Of a stretch of DNA of 9,438 bases, positions 1 through 6,401 are shown piece by piece. Made by a program: the position numbers and the translations under genes. Numbering within the stretch: position 1 is the first letter of the stretch; each line of letters opens with the position of its first letter. The notes beneath the pieces are model-generated. The model worked only from the letters and a program-made list of their open reading frames with translations, ran no database searches and was not told the DNA's origin. This stretch comes from Rhodocyclaceae bacterium (lineage in GTDB: Bacteria; Pseudomonadota; Gammaproteobacteria; Burkholderiales; Rhodocyclaceae): the NCBI GenBank assembly GCA_020849155.1, contig JADLGU010000342.1:1-9438 (forward strand). The letters are read 5' to 3'.

Positions 1-919
1 CCGATTTGCCGGCGCTGTCGGTGGCCTGCCATTCGCAGCCGTTCACCCACGGCAGGCGCACCATGCCCTCCAGCGATTCCGCGAGAAACTGCTCCGGCCG
101 TTCCTCGCGCTGCATGTTGTCGGCCAGCTCGTGCAGCCAGCGCTCGAAGGGCAGGCCCAGCGACAGCATGTAGCGGGAGAAGAACATGCCGATGCCGGCG
201 AAGCCGAGGCGCGGGTTCCAGGCCCAGGCCATCAGCAGCAGGAAGGCGCCGAAGGTGATGATCGTGGCAACCAGGGATTCGATGTAGCCGCGCTTGAGCA
301 GCAGCATGGCGGCGATGCTGCCCAGCACCAGCACCGCCAGCAGGAGGAAGACGAAGGCGCTGTAGACGAAGTCGACCACCTCGACCTCTTCCTCGGCCTC
401 GTGCTCCATCGGCAGGACGGCCATAACGAGGAAGAGGAGCGGCAGCAGGTACTGGGCAATGATCAGGAACTCGCGGGGAGGATCGAATTGATCGGGCAGC
501 ACCTGCGGCACCAGCAGGACCAGCAGGGCGCTGATCAGGTAGGTCAGGACGAACAGATAGAAGGTCTTGGCCCCGCGGGCGGCATAAAAGAACACCTTGC
601 CGCCGACGATGCCGGCCAGCGCCATCGTCCAGAAGATCATCGTCCAGATGCCCGCCCAGAGGGTCGCTGCGGCCACGATGGCGGCGATCACCGCAAGCTG
701 CTGGGGACTCATCCGCTGCTCCGCCCGCACGAAGGGCTGCCAGAGGATGAACAGGCCGATATGCCCCACCAGCAGGGTGCGGCCGACCCCGCTGCCGATG
801 CCTTCCAGCAGCAGCAGATGCAGCAGGCCGAGCAGGCCGAGCAGCAGCCAGCGCCGCTGGCTGTGGGTCAAGCGGCTGTGAGACCGGCCCTGCGATTTCA
901 GTGAGCGCTCTGACGGCAT
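1..919 (-). CDS. Polytopic membrane protein, probable N-terminal sensor half of a sensor histidine kinase (3' end outside window)
   Basis: An open frame starts at ATG 919-917 and runs off the left edge without a stop (306 complete codons visible). After a basic N-terminus (residues 1-23), about seven hydrophobic segments follow: roughly 23-40, 48-64, 75-110 (one long or two), 120-138, 151-170, 184-208 and 213-233. An acidic loop at 172-182 (EHEAEEEVEVV) separates two of them. After the last segment a soluble region begins (LPFERWLHELADN at 256-268, then a stretch ending LPWVNGCEW at 289-297). From memory, that membrane-to-soluble layout resembles betaproteobacterial sensor kinases in which a GAF-like region and the kinase core come next, but the H-box and ATPase motifs would lie outside the window, so the kinase call is inference. 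No good Shine-Dalgarno precedes the ATG; the next in-frame Met is residue 70, inside the membrane region, so 919 is preferred. It is divergent from the prepilin gene, a common setting for a regulator of its neighbour. Confidence 0.7.
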   Translation of the reverse strand, partial: MPSERSLKSQGRSHSRLTHSQRRWLLLGLLGLLHLLLLEGIGSGVGRTLLVGHIGLFILWQPFVRAEQRMSPQQLAVIAAIVAAATLWAGIWTMIFWTMALAGIVGGKVFFYAARGAKTFYLFVLTYLISALLVLLVPQVLPDQFDPPREFLIIAQYLLPLLFLVMAVLPMEHEAEEEVEVVDFVYSAFVFLLLAVLVLGSIAAMLLLKRGYIESLVATIITFGAFLLLMAWAWNPRLGFAGIGMFFSRYMLSLGLPFERWLHELADNMQREERPEQFLAESLEGMVRLPWVNGCEWQATDSAGKS

Positions 920-921
920 TG

Positions 922-966
922 CGACAGTATTGTCGAAACTTCGACGGTTTTCTGTGAAATATTCAC
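922..966. promoter_or_regulatory. Cluster of three inverted repeats in the divergent intergenic region
   Basis: Three short perfect inverted repeats lie between the putative kinase gene and the pilin promoter: CGACA-GTAT-TGTCG (922-935), GTCGAA-AC-TTCGAC (932-945, overlapping the first) and GTGAA-ATA-TTCAC (954-966). They sit about 55-100 bases upstream of the predicted pilin transcription start, where sigma-54 activators usually bind. The TGTC elements in the first two recall the TGTC-containing sites reported for PilR, but that link is from memory. The sites could equally control the divergent gene, since 922 is only three bases upstream of its ATG. Confidence 0.4.
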
Positions 967-996
967 TATACAGGCGCAAAATATGCGTTTTTCTGC

Positions 997-1013
997 CTGG
1001 CCCATTTATTGCG
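997..1013 (+). promoter_or_regulatory. Sigma-54 (RpoN)-type promoter for the prepilin gene
   Basis: The sequence CTGGCCCATTTATTGCG matches the -24/-12 consensus (YTGGCAC-N5-TTGCW) at most key positions. The invariant GG (999-1000) and GC (1011-1012) are exactly 10 bases apart, as required. A start about 12 bases after the GC would be near 1024, leaving a leader of about 26 bases that contains the ribosome binding site. Type IV pilin genes are often RpoN-dependent, which supports the match. Confidence 0.6.
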
Positions 1014-1038
1014 TGGGTACGGGCGTACCACTTTACTC

Positions 1039-1044
1039 AGGAGA
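1039..1044 (+). promoter_or_regulatory. Ribosome binding site fixing the pilin GTG start
   Basis: AGGAGA lies five bases before the GTG at 1050-1052. It decides the start: the TTG at 930 and the in-frame ATG at 1065 have no comparable site, and GTG gives a normal short prepilin leader. Confidence 0.75.
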
Positions 1045-1049
1045 ATACC

Positions 1050-1712
1050 GTGAGACATAAACAAATGGGTTTCACCTTGGTCGAAATCGCCATCGTACTG
1101 GTGATCATCGGCCTTCTGCTCGGCGGCGTGTTGAAAGGCCAGGAACTCATCACCCAGGCCAAGATCAAGAACGTGGCGAACGACTTCAACGGCCTCTCGG
1201 CGGGCATCTACGCCTACCAGGACCGCTACAAGGGCTTCCCGGGCGACGACAACGGCGCGGCAACCCGCTGGGGTGCGGCCACGGCCGACGGCAACAAGGA
1301 CGGCTCGGTCGGCGGCGAGATGTCCGCCGCCTGCGCCGCCGCCGCCACGGACGAGTCCTGCCTGTTCTGGCAGCACCTGCGCTTCTCCGGCCTGATCGCC
1401 GGCGACACCGCCGTCCGCAGCCAGCCGCAGAACGCCGCCGGCGGCCTGCTCGGCGTGCAATCCAACGCCGGACTGGTGGCGACCCCGGTGCTGTCCGGCC
1501 TGGTGATCTGCTCGACCAACCTGCTCGGCAAGATCGCCAGCGCCATCGACACCCAGTTCGACAACGGCGCGCCCGACACCGGCACGGTGCGCGGCTTCAC
1601 CCAGACGGGTTCCGTGACGCCTGGCGTCGCCACCAACCCGACGCGCGCCGCACCGGCCGCAGCCTACCTCGACGACGGCTCGACGCTCTACACGATCTGC
1701 AAGGGCGTCTAA
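1050..1712 (+). CDS. Prepilin-type (type IV pilin/pseudopilin-like) protein
   Basis: The product is 220 residues from GTG 1050. The leader VRHKQMG (1-7) ends in Gly and is followed by F8-T-L-V-E12, the classic prepilin-peptidase site with Glu at mature position +5. A hydrophobic helix follows (to about residue 25), then LLGGVLKGQELI and AKIKNVANDFNGL, typical of the conserved pilin N-terminal helix. The mature chain would be 213 residues. It has four cysteines (95, 104, 154, 217), enough for two disulfides in the exported globular domain. The family forms fibres, or pseudopili of type II secretion, at the inner membrane after processing by PilD and N-methylation; which role applies here cannot be told, as no assembly gene is visible. 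It appears monocistronic, with a sigma-54-like promoter upstream and a strong terminator 23 bases after the TAA. Its last 14 codons are repeated exactly at 3117-3158. An alternative ATG at 1065 would leave only Met-Gly before the cleavage site, which is implausible. Confidence 0.88.
   Translation: MRHKQMGFTLVEIAIVLVIIGLLLGGVLKGQELITQAKIKNVANDFNGLSAGIYAYQDRYKGFPGDDNGAATRWGAATADGNKDGSVGGEMSAACAAAATDESCLFWQHLRFSGLIAGDTAVRSQPQNAAGGLLGVQSNAGLVATPVLSGLVICSTNLLGKIASAIDTQFDNGAPDTGTVRGFTQTGSVTPGVATNPTRAAPAAAYLDDGSTLYTICKGV
1669..1710 (+). repeat. 42-base direct repeat, copy 1 (3' end of intact pilin gene)
   Basis: This stretch covers the last 14 codons of the pilin gene (DDGSTLYTICKGV and part of the preceding codon). 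It is identical over 42 bases to 3117-3158 in the same orientation. The match begins and ends abruptly: the codon before differs (Leu versus Val) and the stop codon differs (TAA versus TGA). Confidence 0.9.
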
Positions 1713-1735
1713 GACCCCCACCGCAGCCTCTTCAG

Positions 1736-1766
1736 AAAAAACCCGCCGCGACACGGCGGGTTTTTT
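1736..1766 (+). terminator. Intrinsic terminator of the pilin gene
   Basis: A perfect 7-bp GC stem (CCCGCCG 1742-1748, CGGCGGG 1754-1760) with a five-base loop is flanked by A6 (1736-1741) and T6 (1761-1766). The A/T flanks extend the stem and make it functional in either direction, so it could also stop minus-strand transcription from the nucleotidyltransferase gene ending at 1866. Confidence 0.9.
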
Positions 1767-1865
1767 CCATTTTCGCCCCCCCCCGAAAAGTCAGTCCCCG
1801 CAGGACGGCGGCCAATCCGGGCCGCGGCGCCAACCGCCCATGCCCAAAGCGCCTCGCCGGCTGCT

Positions 1866-2906
1866 TCAGTGACGCTTTTTTCCGGCTGACAGGCATTCAT
1901 CCAGCACCTCCCCGAGCGCCTGGCCAACCCCGGGGCTTTTGGCCAATGCCGGGTAAAGCGGCTTGATCGCCTTGACCATGGCCGCGGGCGCATCCGCGTA
2001 CGCACCCTTCAGGGCCCAGGGGTCGGATTCGGCGAGCACGGCGGCTAAAACCAGCGCCTGCCGCCGATCCTTGGCGGCCTTTTCCCTGAAGCCGCGCCTT
2101 TGGGTGCTGGAATAGAGCTTGTGCCAGACGAACCGAGCCGTCTGCGGCAGGCGGACGGGAATGCAATGCCCGCCCGCCAGCATTGCCCCCGGCTCGGATG
2201 CTTCGAGGAGGTAGCCGTAATGCGGCACGGCCTGCGCTGCCCATGCCAGCTCGGGCACGCGGACAACGGATCCCAGCCGCGCGCCGGGCGCAAGCACGTC
2301 GACGCGCAGGCCTTGCACACCGGGCAATTTCACGGACGTCGCGTTTTCGGATGCACGCCCCGGAACCGCCGCAAACGGCAACCCCGTCGCCTGCAGCGTC
2401 GCGAGAAACGGCAGCGGGGCCGCCAGCTTGAGCTGCTGCCGGCGCGCAAGGTCGATATCCAGGGTGCGGGCGCCGACGGCGACCGCACCCAGTTCGTTGA
2501 GCCAGGCCATGTAGCCCAGCGTGCCGACCAGCACAAGACCTGCCTGGAATGCGCCCCGATTATGCAGTTCGAGCAATACGCGGGCCGTGGATTTGTCGGC
2601 CACCTGAAATCCGAGCTTGCGCAGCATGGACACCTGGGACGCTACCCATTCGCTGAAGTGCATCCGCTCGCGCATGGATTGCAGGGCTTCGGCATCGCCG
2701 TCCTTGCAGACCAGTTCCTCGGATTGCTTGCCCGGGACCGAGTAAAAGACCCGGTACCAGTACGGGTAGCCGCTGCCTTTGCGCAAGGCGAGCGTGCCCG
2801 TCGTGCCGGGCAGAAGCGGTCCGGCTGCCAGTATCCGCTCCTTGAGTTCGGCGTACTGCGTCCGGAATGCGAGTTCGTGCTCGCGAAACAGCGCTGAGGT
2901 GGCCAT
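1866..2906 (-). CDS. GSU2403-family nucleotidyltransferase-fold protein
   Basis: The product is 346 residues, start ATG 2906-2904, stop TGA at 1866. The centre carries a nucleotidyltransferase-like signature: LVGTLGYMAWLNELG (126-140), equivalent to the G-S/T helix of minimal nucleotidyltransferases, followed by TLDIDLA (148-154) with paired acidic residues D150 and D152, and RVDVL (201-205) offering a third acid. FVWHKLYSSTQR (259-270) resembles the conserved helix seen later in such domains. I assign it to the family annotated as GSU2403-type nucleotidyltransferase-fold (NTP_transf_8) from memory of these motifs; substrate and role are unknown. The N-terminal ~110 residues, with an aromatic GYPYWYRVFY segment (46-55), look like a separate accessory region. 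The gene stands alone, with no Shine-Dalgarno evident and a 10-bp-arm palindrome just upstream suggesting repressor control. It lies between two direct repeats derived from pilin 3' ends. Confidence 0.78.
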   Translation of the reverse strand: MATSALFREHELAFRTQYAELKERILAAGPLLPGTTGTLALRKGSGYPYWYRVFYSVPGKQSEELVCKDGDAEALQSMRERMHFSEWVASQVSMLRKLGFQVADKSTARVLLELHNRGAFQAGLVLVGTLGYMAWLNELGAVAVGARTLDIDLARRQQLKLAAPLPFLATLQATGLPFAAVPGRASENATSVKLPGVQGLRVDVLAPGARLGSVVRVPELAWAAQAVPHYGYLLEASEPGAMLAGGHCIPVRLPQTARFVWHKLYSSTQRRGFREKAAKDRRQALVLAAVLAESDPWALKGAYADAPAAMVKAIKPLYPALAKSPGVGQALGEVLDECLSAGKKRH

Positions 2907-2911
2907 TGCGA

Positions 2912-2944
2912 ATTACCCAATATTTTTCAATTTCATTGGGTAAT
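2912..2944. promoter_or_regulatory. Large inverted repeat, probable operator of the nucleotidyltransferase gene
   Basis: ATTACCCAAT (2912-2921) and ATTGGGTAAT (2935-2944) are perfect 10-base arms around a 13-base AT-rich spacer. The repeat begins five bases upstream of the ATG at 2906, in a locally AT-rich patch unlike the surrounding DNA. The position fits a repressor site, or a leader hairpin that would occlude ribosome entry. No partner regulator gene is adjacent, so autoregulation or a distant regulator is possible. I found no convincing -35/-10 pair around it. Confidence 0.55.
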
Positions 2945-2974
2945 ACTACCGGAAAAACATGGGGCCAATAAGCG

Positions 2975-3094
2975 TCACCCCTTCAGCAGCCGCCCCTCCC
3001 CCGCCGCCAGCCCGTCCGGCTCGCCCAGCAGCACCACCACATCGCCGGCCTCGAGGCGCGCTTGCGGCGGCGTGGCGCTGACGGCGCGGATGCC
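2975..3094 (-). pseudogene. C-terminal remnant of a KefB/TrkA-C-type cation:proton antiporter
   Basis: On the minus strand, a frame ending in TGA at 2975-2977 reads GIRAVSATPPQARLEAGD then VVVLLGEPDGLAAGEGRLLKG. The pattern (R/A-L-E-A-G-D-V-V-V-L-L-G, then an alpha-helical L-A-A-x-E-x-R-L-L tail) matches the end of the RCK_C (TrkA-C) domain found at the C-terminus of glutathione-regulated K+ efflux and other monovalent cation:proton antiporters. Only about 39 codons remain. Upstream the frame continues only as the antisense of the pilin remnant and its terminator, with no membrane domain or RCK_N Rossmann domain. I read it as the surviving 3' end of a deleted gene. The assignment rests on a short motif, so a chance ORF is not excluded. 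Confidence 0.5.
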
Positions 3095-3160
3095 GCGGCG
3101 GCGGCAACGGCCTATGTCGACGACGGCTCGACGCTCTACACGATCTGCAAGGGCGTCTGA
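3092..3160 (+). pseudogene. 3' remnant of a second pilin gene
   Basis: In the plus frame the last 22 codons read as an alanine run, then TAYVDDGSTLYTICKGV and TGA (3158-3160). This parallels the intact pilin's ending AAAYLDDGSTLYTICKGV. The final 14 codons before the stop are identical at the nucleotide level, including third positions. Upstream the frame lacks any prepilin leader and runs into the antisense of the antiporter remnant. The intrinsic terminator that would have served this gene is still present at 3183-3214. It is therefore probably the tail of a paralogous pilin gene whose body was deleted. Confidence 0.65.
3117..3158 (+). repeat. 42-base direct repeat, copy 2 (in the pilin remnant)
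   Basis: Identical to 1669-1710 in the same orientation. Copies start 1448 bases apart and enclose the nucleotidyltransferase gene, its palindrome and the antiporter remnant. Confidence 0.9.
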
Positions 3161-3182
3161 TACGGGCTGAAGAAGCCTTTCC

Positions 3183-3214
3183 ATGAAAAAGCCCGCCTCG
3201 GCGGGCTTTTTCAT
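3183..3214. terminator. Bidirectional intrinsic terminator
   Basis: A perfect 15-base-arm inverted repeat (ATGAAAAAGCCCGCC at 3183-3197, mirrored at 3200-3214) has a GC core flanked by A5 and T5. It can terminate transcription from the pilin remnant side (plus) and from the type I secretion operon ending at 3236 (minus). Confidence 0.9.
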
Positions 3215-3235
3215 TGGGGTGCGACGCCTCGCCGC

Positions 3236-4582
3236 CTACGGCTCGCGGAAGGAACGCCGCATGAAGGCGGTGACGGGATCGAGCAGGTACTCGAGCGCGG
3301 TGCGGGCGCCGGTCTTGATGAACAACTCGGCGGGCATGCCGGCCTGCAGCCTGAGGTCGCCGGCTTCCCTGAGCGACTGCAGGGAAACGTCGATGTGCAC
3401 CGTGTAGTAGGGCAGGTTGGTGGCGCGGTCGACCAGCCGGTCGGCGGAGACGTACACCACCTTGCCCTCGACCACCGGCGTGATGCGCGCCTTGAAGGCG
3501 GTCAGGCGCACGTCGGCGTCGCCGCCGACGCGCACGTAGTTGACATCCTCGGTGCGGATGCGGCCCTCGACGATCAGCTTGCTGTCGGTCGGCACGATGT
3601 CGAGCAGCGGCTCGCGCGGGCCGATCACGGCGCCCGCCGAAGTCACCTTGAGGTCGACCACCTCGCCGTCGATCGGCGCGACGATGTTCTGCCGCTCGGC
3701 GGCGTCCTTCGAGGGGCGCAGGCGCTCCTCCAGGTCGAACAGCTTGTTGGTGCTGTCCTTCAGCTCGTCGGCGGCGGCCTGCATGAACTGGTTCTCGAGG
3801 GTCTTCACGCGCAGGGCCAGCTCGCTCGCCTTCTGCCGCGAGCGGGCCAGCTCGGCCTGGTGCTCGCCGAGGCGCGCCTCGTAATCCGCCGTGGCGCGGT
3901 CCACCGTCTTCACGCGCACCTCGCCGACGAAGCCCTTCTCCTTGAGGGCGCGGTTGGCCTCCAGCTCGTCGCGCTGCAGCTGCAGGCCGCGCTCGGCGGC
4001 GACGATCTGCTTCCTCCAGGCGACCGATTCCTCCTCGGACTGCCTGCGCTGCTGCTCGATCAGCCGCGCCTGCTCGCGCAGCGTCTGGCGGCGCGCCCTG
4101 AACAGCGTTTCTTCGCGCTGCAACACCTCCGCCACCTTGGCCTCGCGCGCCGCGCGGGCGACGAGGTCCTCGGGGAACGGCAGCTTGTCGGCCAGGACGC
4201 GGTCGGCCGACAGGCGCGCGTTGCGCGCCCGCTCGGAGTCGTACTGCGTGCGCAGCAGGTCGAGGGTGGCATCCACGCGCACGTCGTCGAGCACGATCAG
4301 CGCCTGGCCCTGGCGCACGCGGTCGCCGTCGCGCACGCGGACCTCCTTGACGATGCCGCCCTCCTGGTGCTGCACCGTCTTGCGGTTCATGTCGACCTTC
4401 ACCGCGCCCACTGCGATCACGGCGCCCGAGAGCGGCGCGAAGGCCACCCAGCCGCCGATGCCGACGAAGAACACCGCGATGATCAGCAGGCCGGCGCGGA
4501 CGATGCGCGTCGCGTCCTCCGCCTTGTCGACGTCGATCACCGGGAAGAACACCGATTTCAGTCGGGCGCCCAGCTCAGCCAT
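3236..4582 (-). CDS. Type I secretion periplasmic adaptor, HlyD/PrtE family
   Basis: The 448-residue product is the membrane fusion protein linking an inner-membrane ABC exporter to an outer-membrane channel. A short cytoplasmic N-terminus is followed by one membrane helix (about 31-51). The first half-lipoyl motif is at 71-100 (QHQEGGIVKEVRVRDGDRV, then the Gly-Gln and VLDD end). A long charged helical hairpin spans about 105-290 (coiled coil), the second lipoyl half follows (IVAPIDGEVVDLKV, 300-313), then a beta-barrel region from about 338. The C-terminus GMPAELFIKTGARTALEYLL (415-434), then DPVTAFMRRSFREP, is the conserved end of the PrtE/HlyD adaptor family. Length is normal for the family. 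Its ATG (4582-4580) overlaps the ABC gene's stop in ATGGCTGA, so the two are translationally coupled. It ends 22 bases before a bidirectional terminator. Gene-name level (prtE, aprE, lapC) cannot be decided. Confidence 0.93.
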   Translation of the reverse strand: MAELGARLKSVFFPVIDVDKAEDATRIVRAGLLIIAVFFVGIGGWVAFAPLSGAVIAVGAVKVDMNRKTVQHQEGGIVKEVRVRDGDRVRQGQALIVLDDVRVDATLDLLRTQYDSERARNARLSADRVLADKLPFPEDLVARAAREAKVAEVLQREETLFRARRQTLREQARLIEQQRRQSEEESVAWRKQIVAAERGLQLQRDELEANRALKEKGFVGEVRVKTVDRATADYEARLGEHQAELARSRQKASELALRVKTLENQFMQAAADELKDSTNKLFDLEERLRPSKDAAERQNIVAPIDGEVVDLKVTSAGAVIGPREPLLDIVPTDSKLIVEGRIRTEDVNYVRVGGDADVRLTAFKARITPVVEGKVVYVSADRLVDRATNLPYYTVHIDVSLQSLREAGDLRLQAGMPAELFIKTGARTALEYLLDPVTAFMRRSFREP

Positions 4583-6281
4583 TGCCGCCTCCCGCGTCGA
4601 CCGCCTTCAGCGCGGCGCCTGGGGGGGGCGCCGGGCGCGACAGCTTCGCCAGCACCTCGGCGCGCGGCCCGAACAGCTCGACCATGCCCTCGCGCAGCAC
4701 CAGCAGCTTGTCCACGTTGGACAGGATCGACGGGCGGTGGGTGATCACGATCTGGGTGACGCCGTCCTGCTTCATGCCGGCCATGGCCTGCGTCAGGGCC
4801 GCCTCGCCCTCGCCGTCGAGGTTGGCGTTCGGCTCGTCGAGCACCACCAGGCGCGGCCTGCCGTAGAGGGCGCGCGCCAGGCCGATGCGCTGGCGCTGGC
4901 CGCCGGAGAGCGCCGCGCCGCCGTCGCCGATCTGCGTGTCGTAGCCCTGCGGCAGGCGCAGGATCATGTCGTGGGCATTGTCGCGCCGGGCGGCGTCGAT
5001 CGCCGCCTCGTCGTCCACCTCGCCCAGGCGGGCGATGTTCTCCGCCACCGTGCCGGAGAACAGCTCGACGTCCTGCGGCAGGTAGCCGATGTGCTGGCCG
5101 AGGCGGTCGCGCGGCCACAGCGCGATGTCGGCGCCGTCGAGGCGCACGGCGCCCGAGAGCGGCTTCCAGACGCCGATGACCAGCCGCGCCAGGGTGGACT
5201 TGCCCGAGGCGCTGGGCCCGATCAGGCCCATCGCCTCGCCGGCCGCCAGCTCGAAGCCGACGCCCTTGATGATCGCCTTGTCGGCGCCCTTGGCGGCGAA
5301 GACGACCCGCTCCACCGACAGCCGCCCCTCGGGGGCCGGCAGCGAAGTGGCCTCCTGCCGGGCGGCCTGGGCCGAGATGAGCGCGTCGAGGCGGGCATAG
5401 GCGCTGCGCGCCTCGACCAGGCTCTTCCAGCCGCCGATCAGCATCTCCACCGGCGCCAGGGCGCGGCCGAGGATGATCGTCGCCGCCATCATCACGCCGC
5501 CGGTGACGTGCTGGTCGATCACCAGGTAGGCGCCGGCGCACATCATGGCGATCTGCACGAACTGGCGCATGAACTTGGTGACGCCGCTCATGGTGCCGGC
5601 GACATGGCTGGTCTCCACCTGCAGCTTCTGCACGTCGGCGTTCATCGCCGCCCAGCGGCGCGTCACCGCCTGCAGCATGCCGAGGCCGCTCACCACCTCG
5701 GCGTTGCGCAGGCTGGTGTCGATGTAGCGCGAGGCCTTGCGCGTGCCGTTCTGCAGGCGTTCGAGCGGCTCGCGCGTCAGCTTCTCGTTGAGGATCGCCA
5801 GCGCCAGCAGCAGGGCCGCGCCGACCAGCGCCACCGCGCCCAGCAGCGGGTGGAAAATGAAGATGACGATGATGTAGAACGGCAGCCAGGGAATGTCGAA
5901 CAGGGCGAAGATGCCGCTGCCGGTGAGGAAGCCGCGCAGCACGTTCACGTCGCGCAGGCCGTGCACGTATTCCGTGCCGCCCAGCTTGGCGGCGTTGTCG
6001 AGCAGGCCGCCGAGCACGCGCGGGCCGAGCATCGCGTCGAGCGCCACGCCCGCCGCCGCCAGCAGGCGCGCGCGCAGCAGGTCGAGCATGGCCATCACCA
6101 CCAGCGCGCCGGCGGTGACCAGCGTCAGCATCACCAGCGTCTCGTTGCTGCGGCTGGAAATGACGCGGTCGAACACCTGCAGCATGTACAGCGAAGGCGC
6201 CAGCAGCAGCATGTTGATGCACAGGCTGAAGAGGCCGGCGTAGAGGAAGAACGGGCGGAACCGTTCGAGCAGTTTGCGCAT
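4575..6281 (-). CDS. Type I secretion ABC transporter (permease/ATPase), PrtD family
   Basis: The 568-residue product is a half-size ABC exporter energising secretion of an unfolded substrate across both membranes. The N-terminal membrane domain has hydrophobic segments at about 12-34, 48-69, 124-143, 146-164, 241-255 and 264-282. The ATPase domain has Walker A GPSASGKST (355-363), Q-loop Q403 in LPQDVELFSG, signature LSGGQRQR (458-465), Walker B LVVLDE (478-483) with catalytic E483, and switch H515. All key residues are intact. There is no C39 peptidase-like N-terminal domain, and the length is close to PrtD exporters, so substrates should carry an uncleaved C-terminal signal. AAGGGA lies four bases before the ATG, and a perfect TATAAT lies about 30 bases upstream. 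The last eight bases overlap the adaptor gene. No outer-membrane partner is in the window, so a TolC-like protein must be supplied from elsewhere. Confidence 0.94.
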   Translation of the reverse strand: MRKLLERFRPFFLYAGLFSLCINMLLLAPSLYMLQVFDRVISSRSNETLVMLTLVTAGALVVMAMLDLLRARLLAAAGVALDAMLGPRVLGGLLDNAAKLGGTEYVHGLRDVNVLRGFLTGSGIFALFDIPWLPFYIIVIFIFHPLLGAVALVGAALLLALAILNEKLTREPLERLQNGTRKASRYIDTSLRNAEVVSGLGMLQAVTRRWAAMNADVQKLQVETSHVAGTMSGVTKFMRQFVQIAMMCAGAYLVIDQHVTGGVMMAATIILGRALAPVEMLIGGWKSLVEARSAYARLDALISAQAARQEATSLPAPEGRLSVERVVFAAKGADKAIIKGVGFELAAGEAMGLIGPSASGKSTLARLVIGVWKPLSGAVRLDGADIALWPRDRLGQHIGYLPQDVELFSGTVAENIARLGEVDDEAAIDAARRDNAHDMILRLPQGYDTQIGDGGAALSGGQRQRIGLARALYGRPRLVVLDEPNANLDGEGEAALTQAMAGMKQDGVTQIVITHRPSILSNVDKLLVLREGMVELFGPRAEVLAKLSRPAPPPGAALKAVDAGGGNG

Positions 6282-6284
6282 CAG

Positions 6285-6297
6285 TTCCCTTTGGGAA
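6285..6297 (-). promoter_or_regulatory. Inverted repeat overlapping the exporter's ribosome binding site
   Basis: TTCCC-TTT-GGGAA begins four bases from the ATG of the ABC gene and contains its Shine-Dalgarno (AAGGGA on the minus strand). In mRNA a five-pair hairpin could form over the site. The three-base loop makes it weak, so a role in translation control is only a possibility. Confidence 0.3.
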
Positions 6298-6311
6298 TTC
6301 TATGCAGCGGG

Positions 6312-6317
6312 ATTATA
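6312..6317 (-). promoter_or_regulatory. -10 element (TATAAT) upstream of the type I secretion operon
   Basis: A perfect TATAAT reads on the minus strand, with a predicted start near 6305 and a short leader of about 24 bases to the ATG at 6281. The sequence 16-18 bases upstream does not resemble TTGACA, so either an activator helps or the match is fortuitous. Confidence 0.4.
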
Positions 6318-6360
6318 CCGGAGCGGCCGCGGGCCACGCTGCGCGGTGCCATGGCGGACG

Positions 6361-6399
6361 CCGATTGCCTTGCCAGGCAGACAACCTGGCGACAATCGG
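6361..6399 (-). terminator. Stem-loop just after the toxin-antitoxin operon (no U-tract)
   Basis: CCGATTG (6361-6367) pairs with CAATCGG (6393-6399) and GCCAGG (6372-6377) with CCTGGC (6385-6390), separated by a small asymmetric internal loop and closed by a seven-base loop. It starts two bases after the TAG of the small gene ending at 6402. No T-run follows on the minus strand, so it may be a weak or Rho-assisted terminator or a 3'-end stabilising hairpin. Confidence 0.45.
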
Positions 6400-6401
6400 T
6401 T

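Noticed and set aside
131..904. A 257-codon plus-strand frame opposite the membrane protein
   Set aside because: His/Gln/Asp/Glu-rich translation typical of antisense to a Leu-rich membrane gene; the minus strand shows coherent transmembrane segments.
930..1049. TTG-initiated 40-residue extension of the pilin
   Set aside because: It starts within the inverted repeats, upstream of the promoter, lacks a ribosome binding site and would place the prepilin cleavage site far from the N-terminus.
1776..1784. C9 tract downstream of the pilin terminator
   Set aside because: Intergenic, beyond the terminator and not within a promoter I can see, so slippage would have no evident effect.
4621..4628. 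G8 homopolymer near the 3' end of the ABC gene as a phase-variation or frameshift switch
   Set aside because: It encodes Pro-Pro-Pro in a tail after all catalytic motifs, and the adaptor's frame has a stop between the tract and its ATG, so slippage would neither inactivate the ATPase core nor fuse the proteins.
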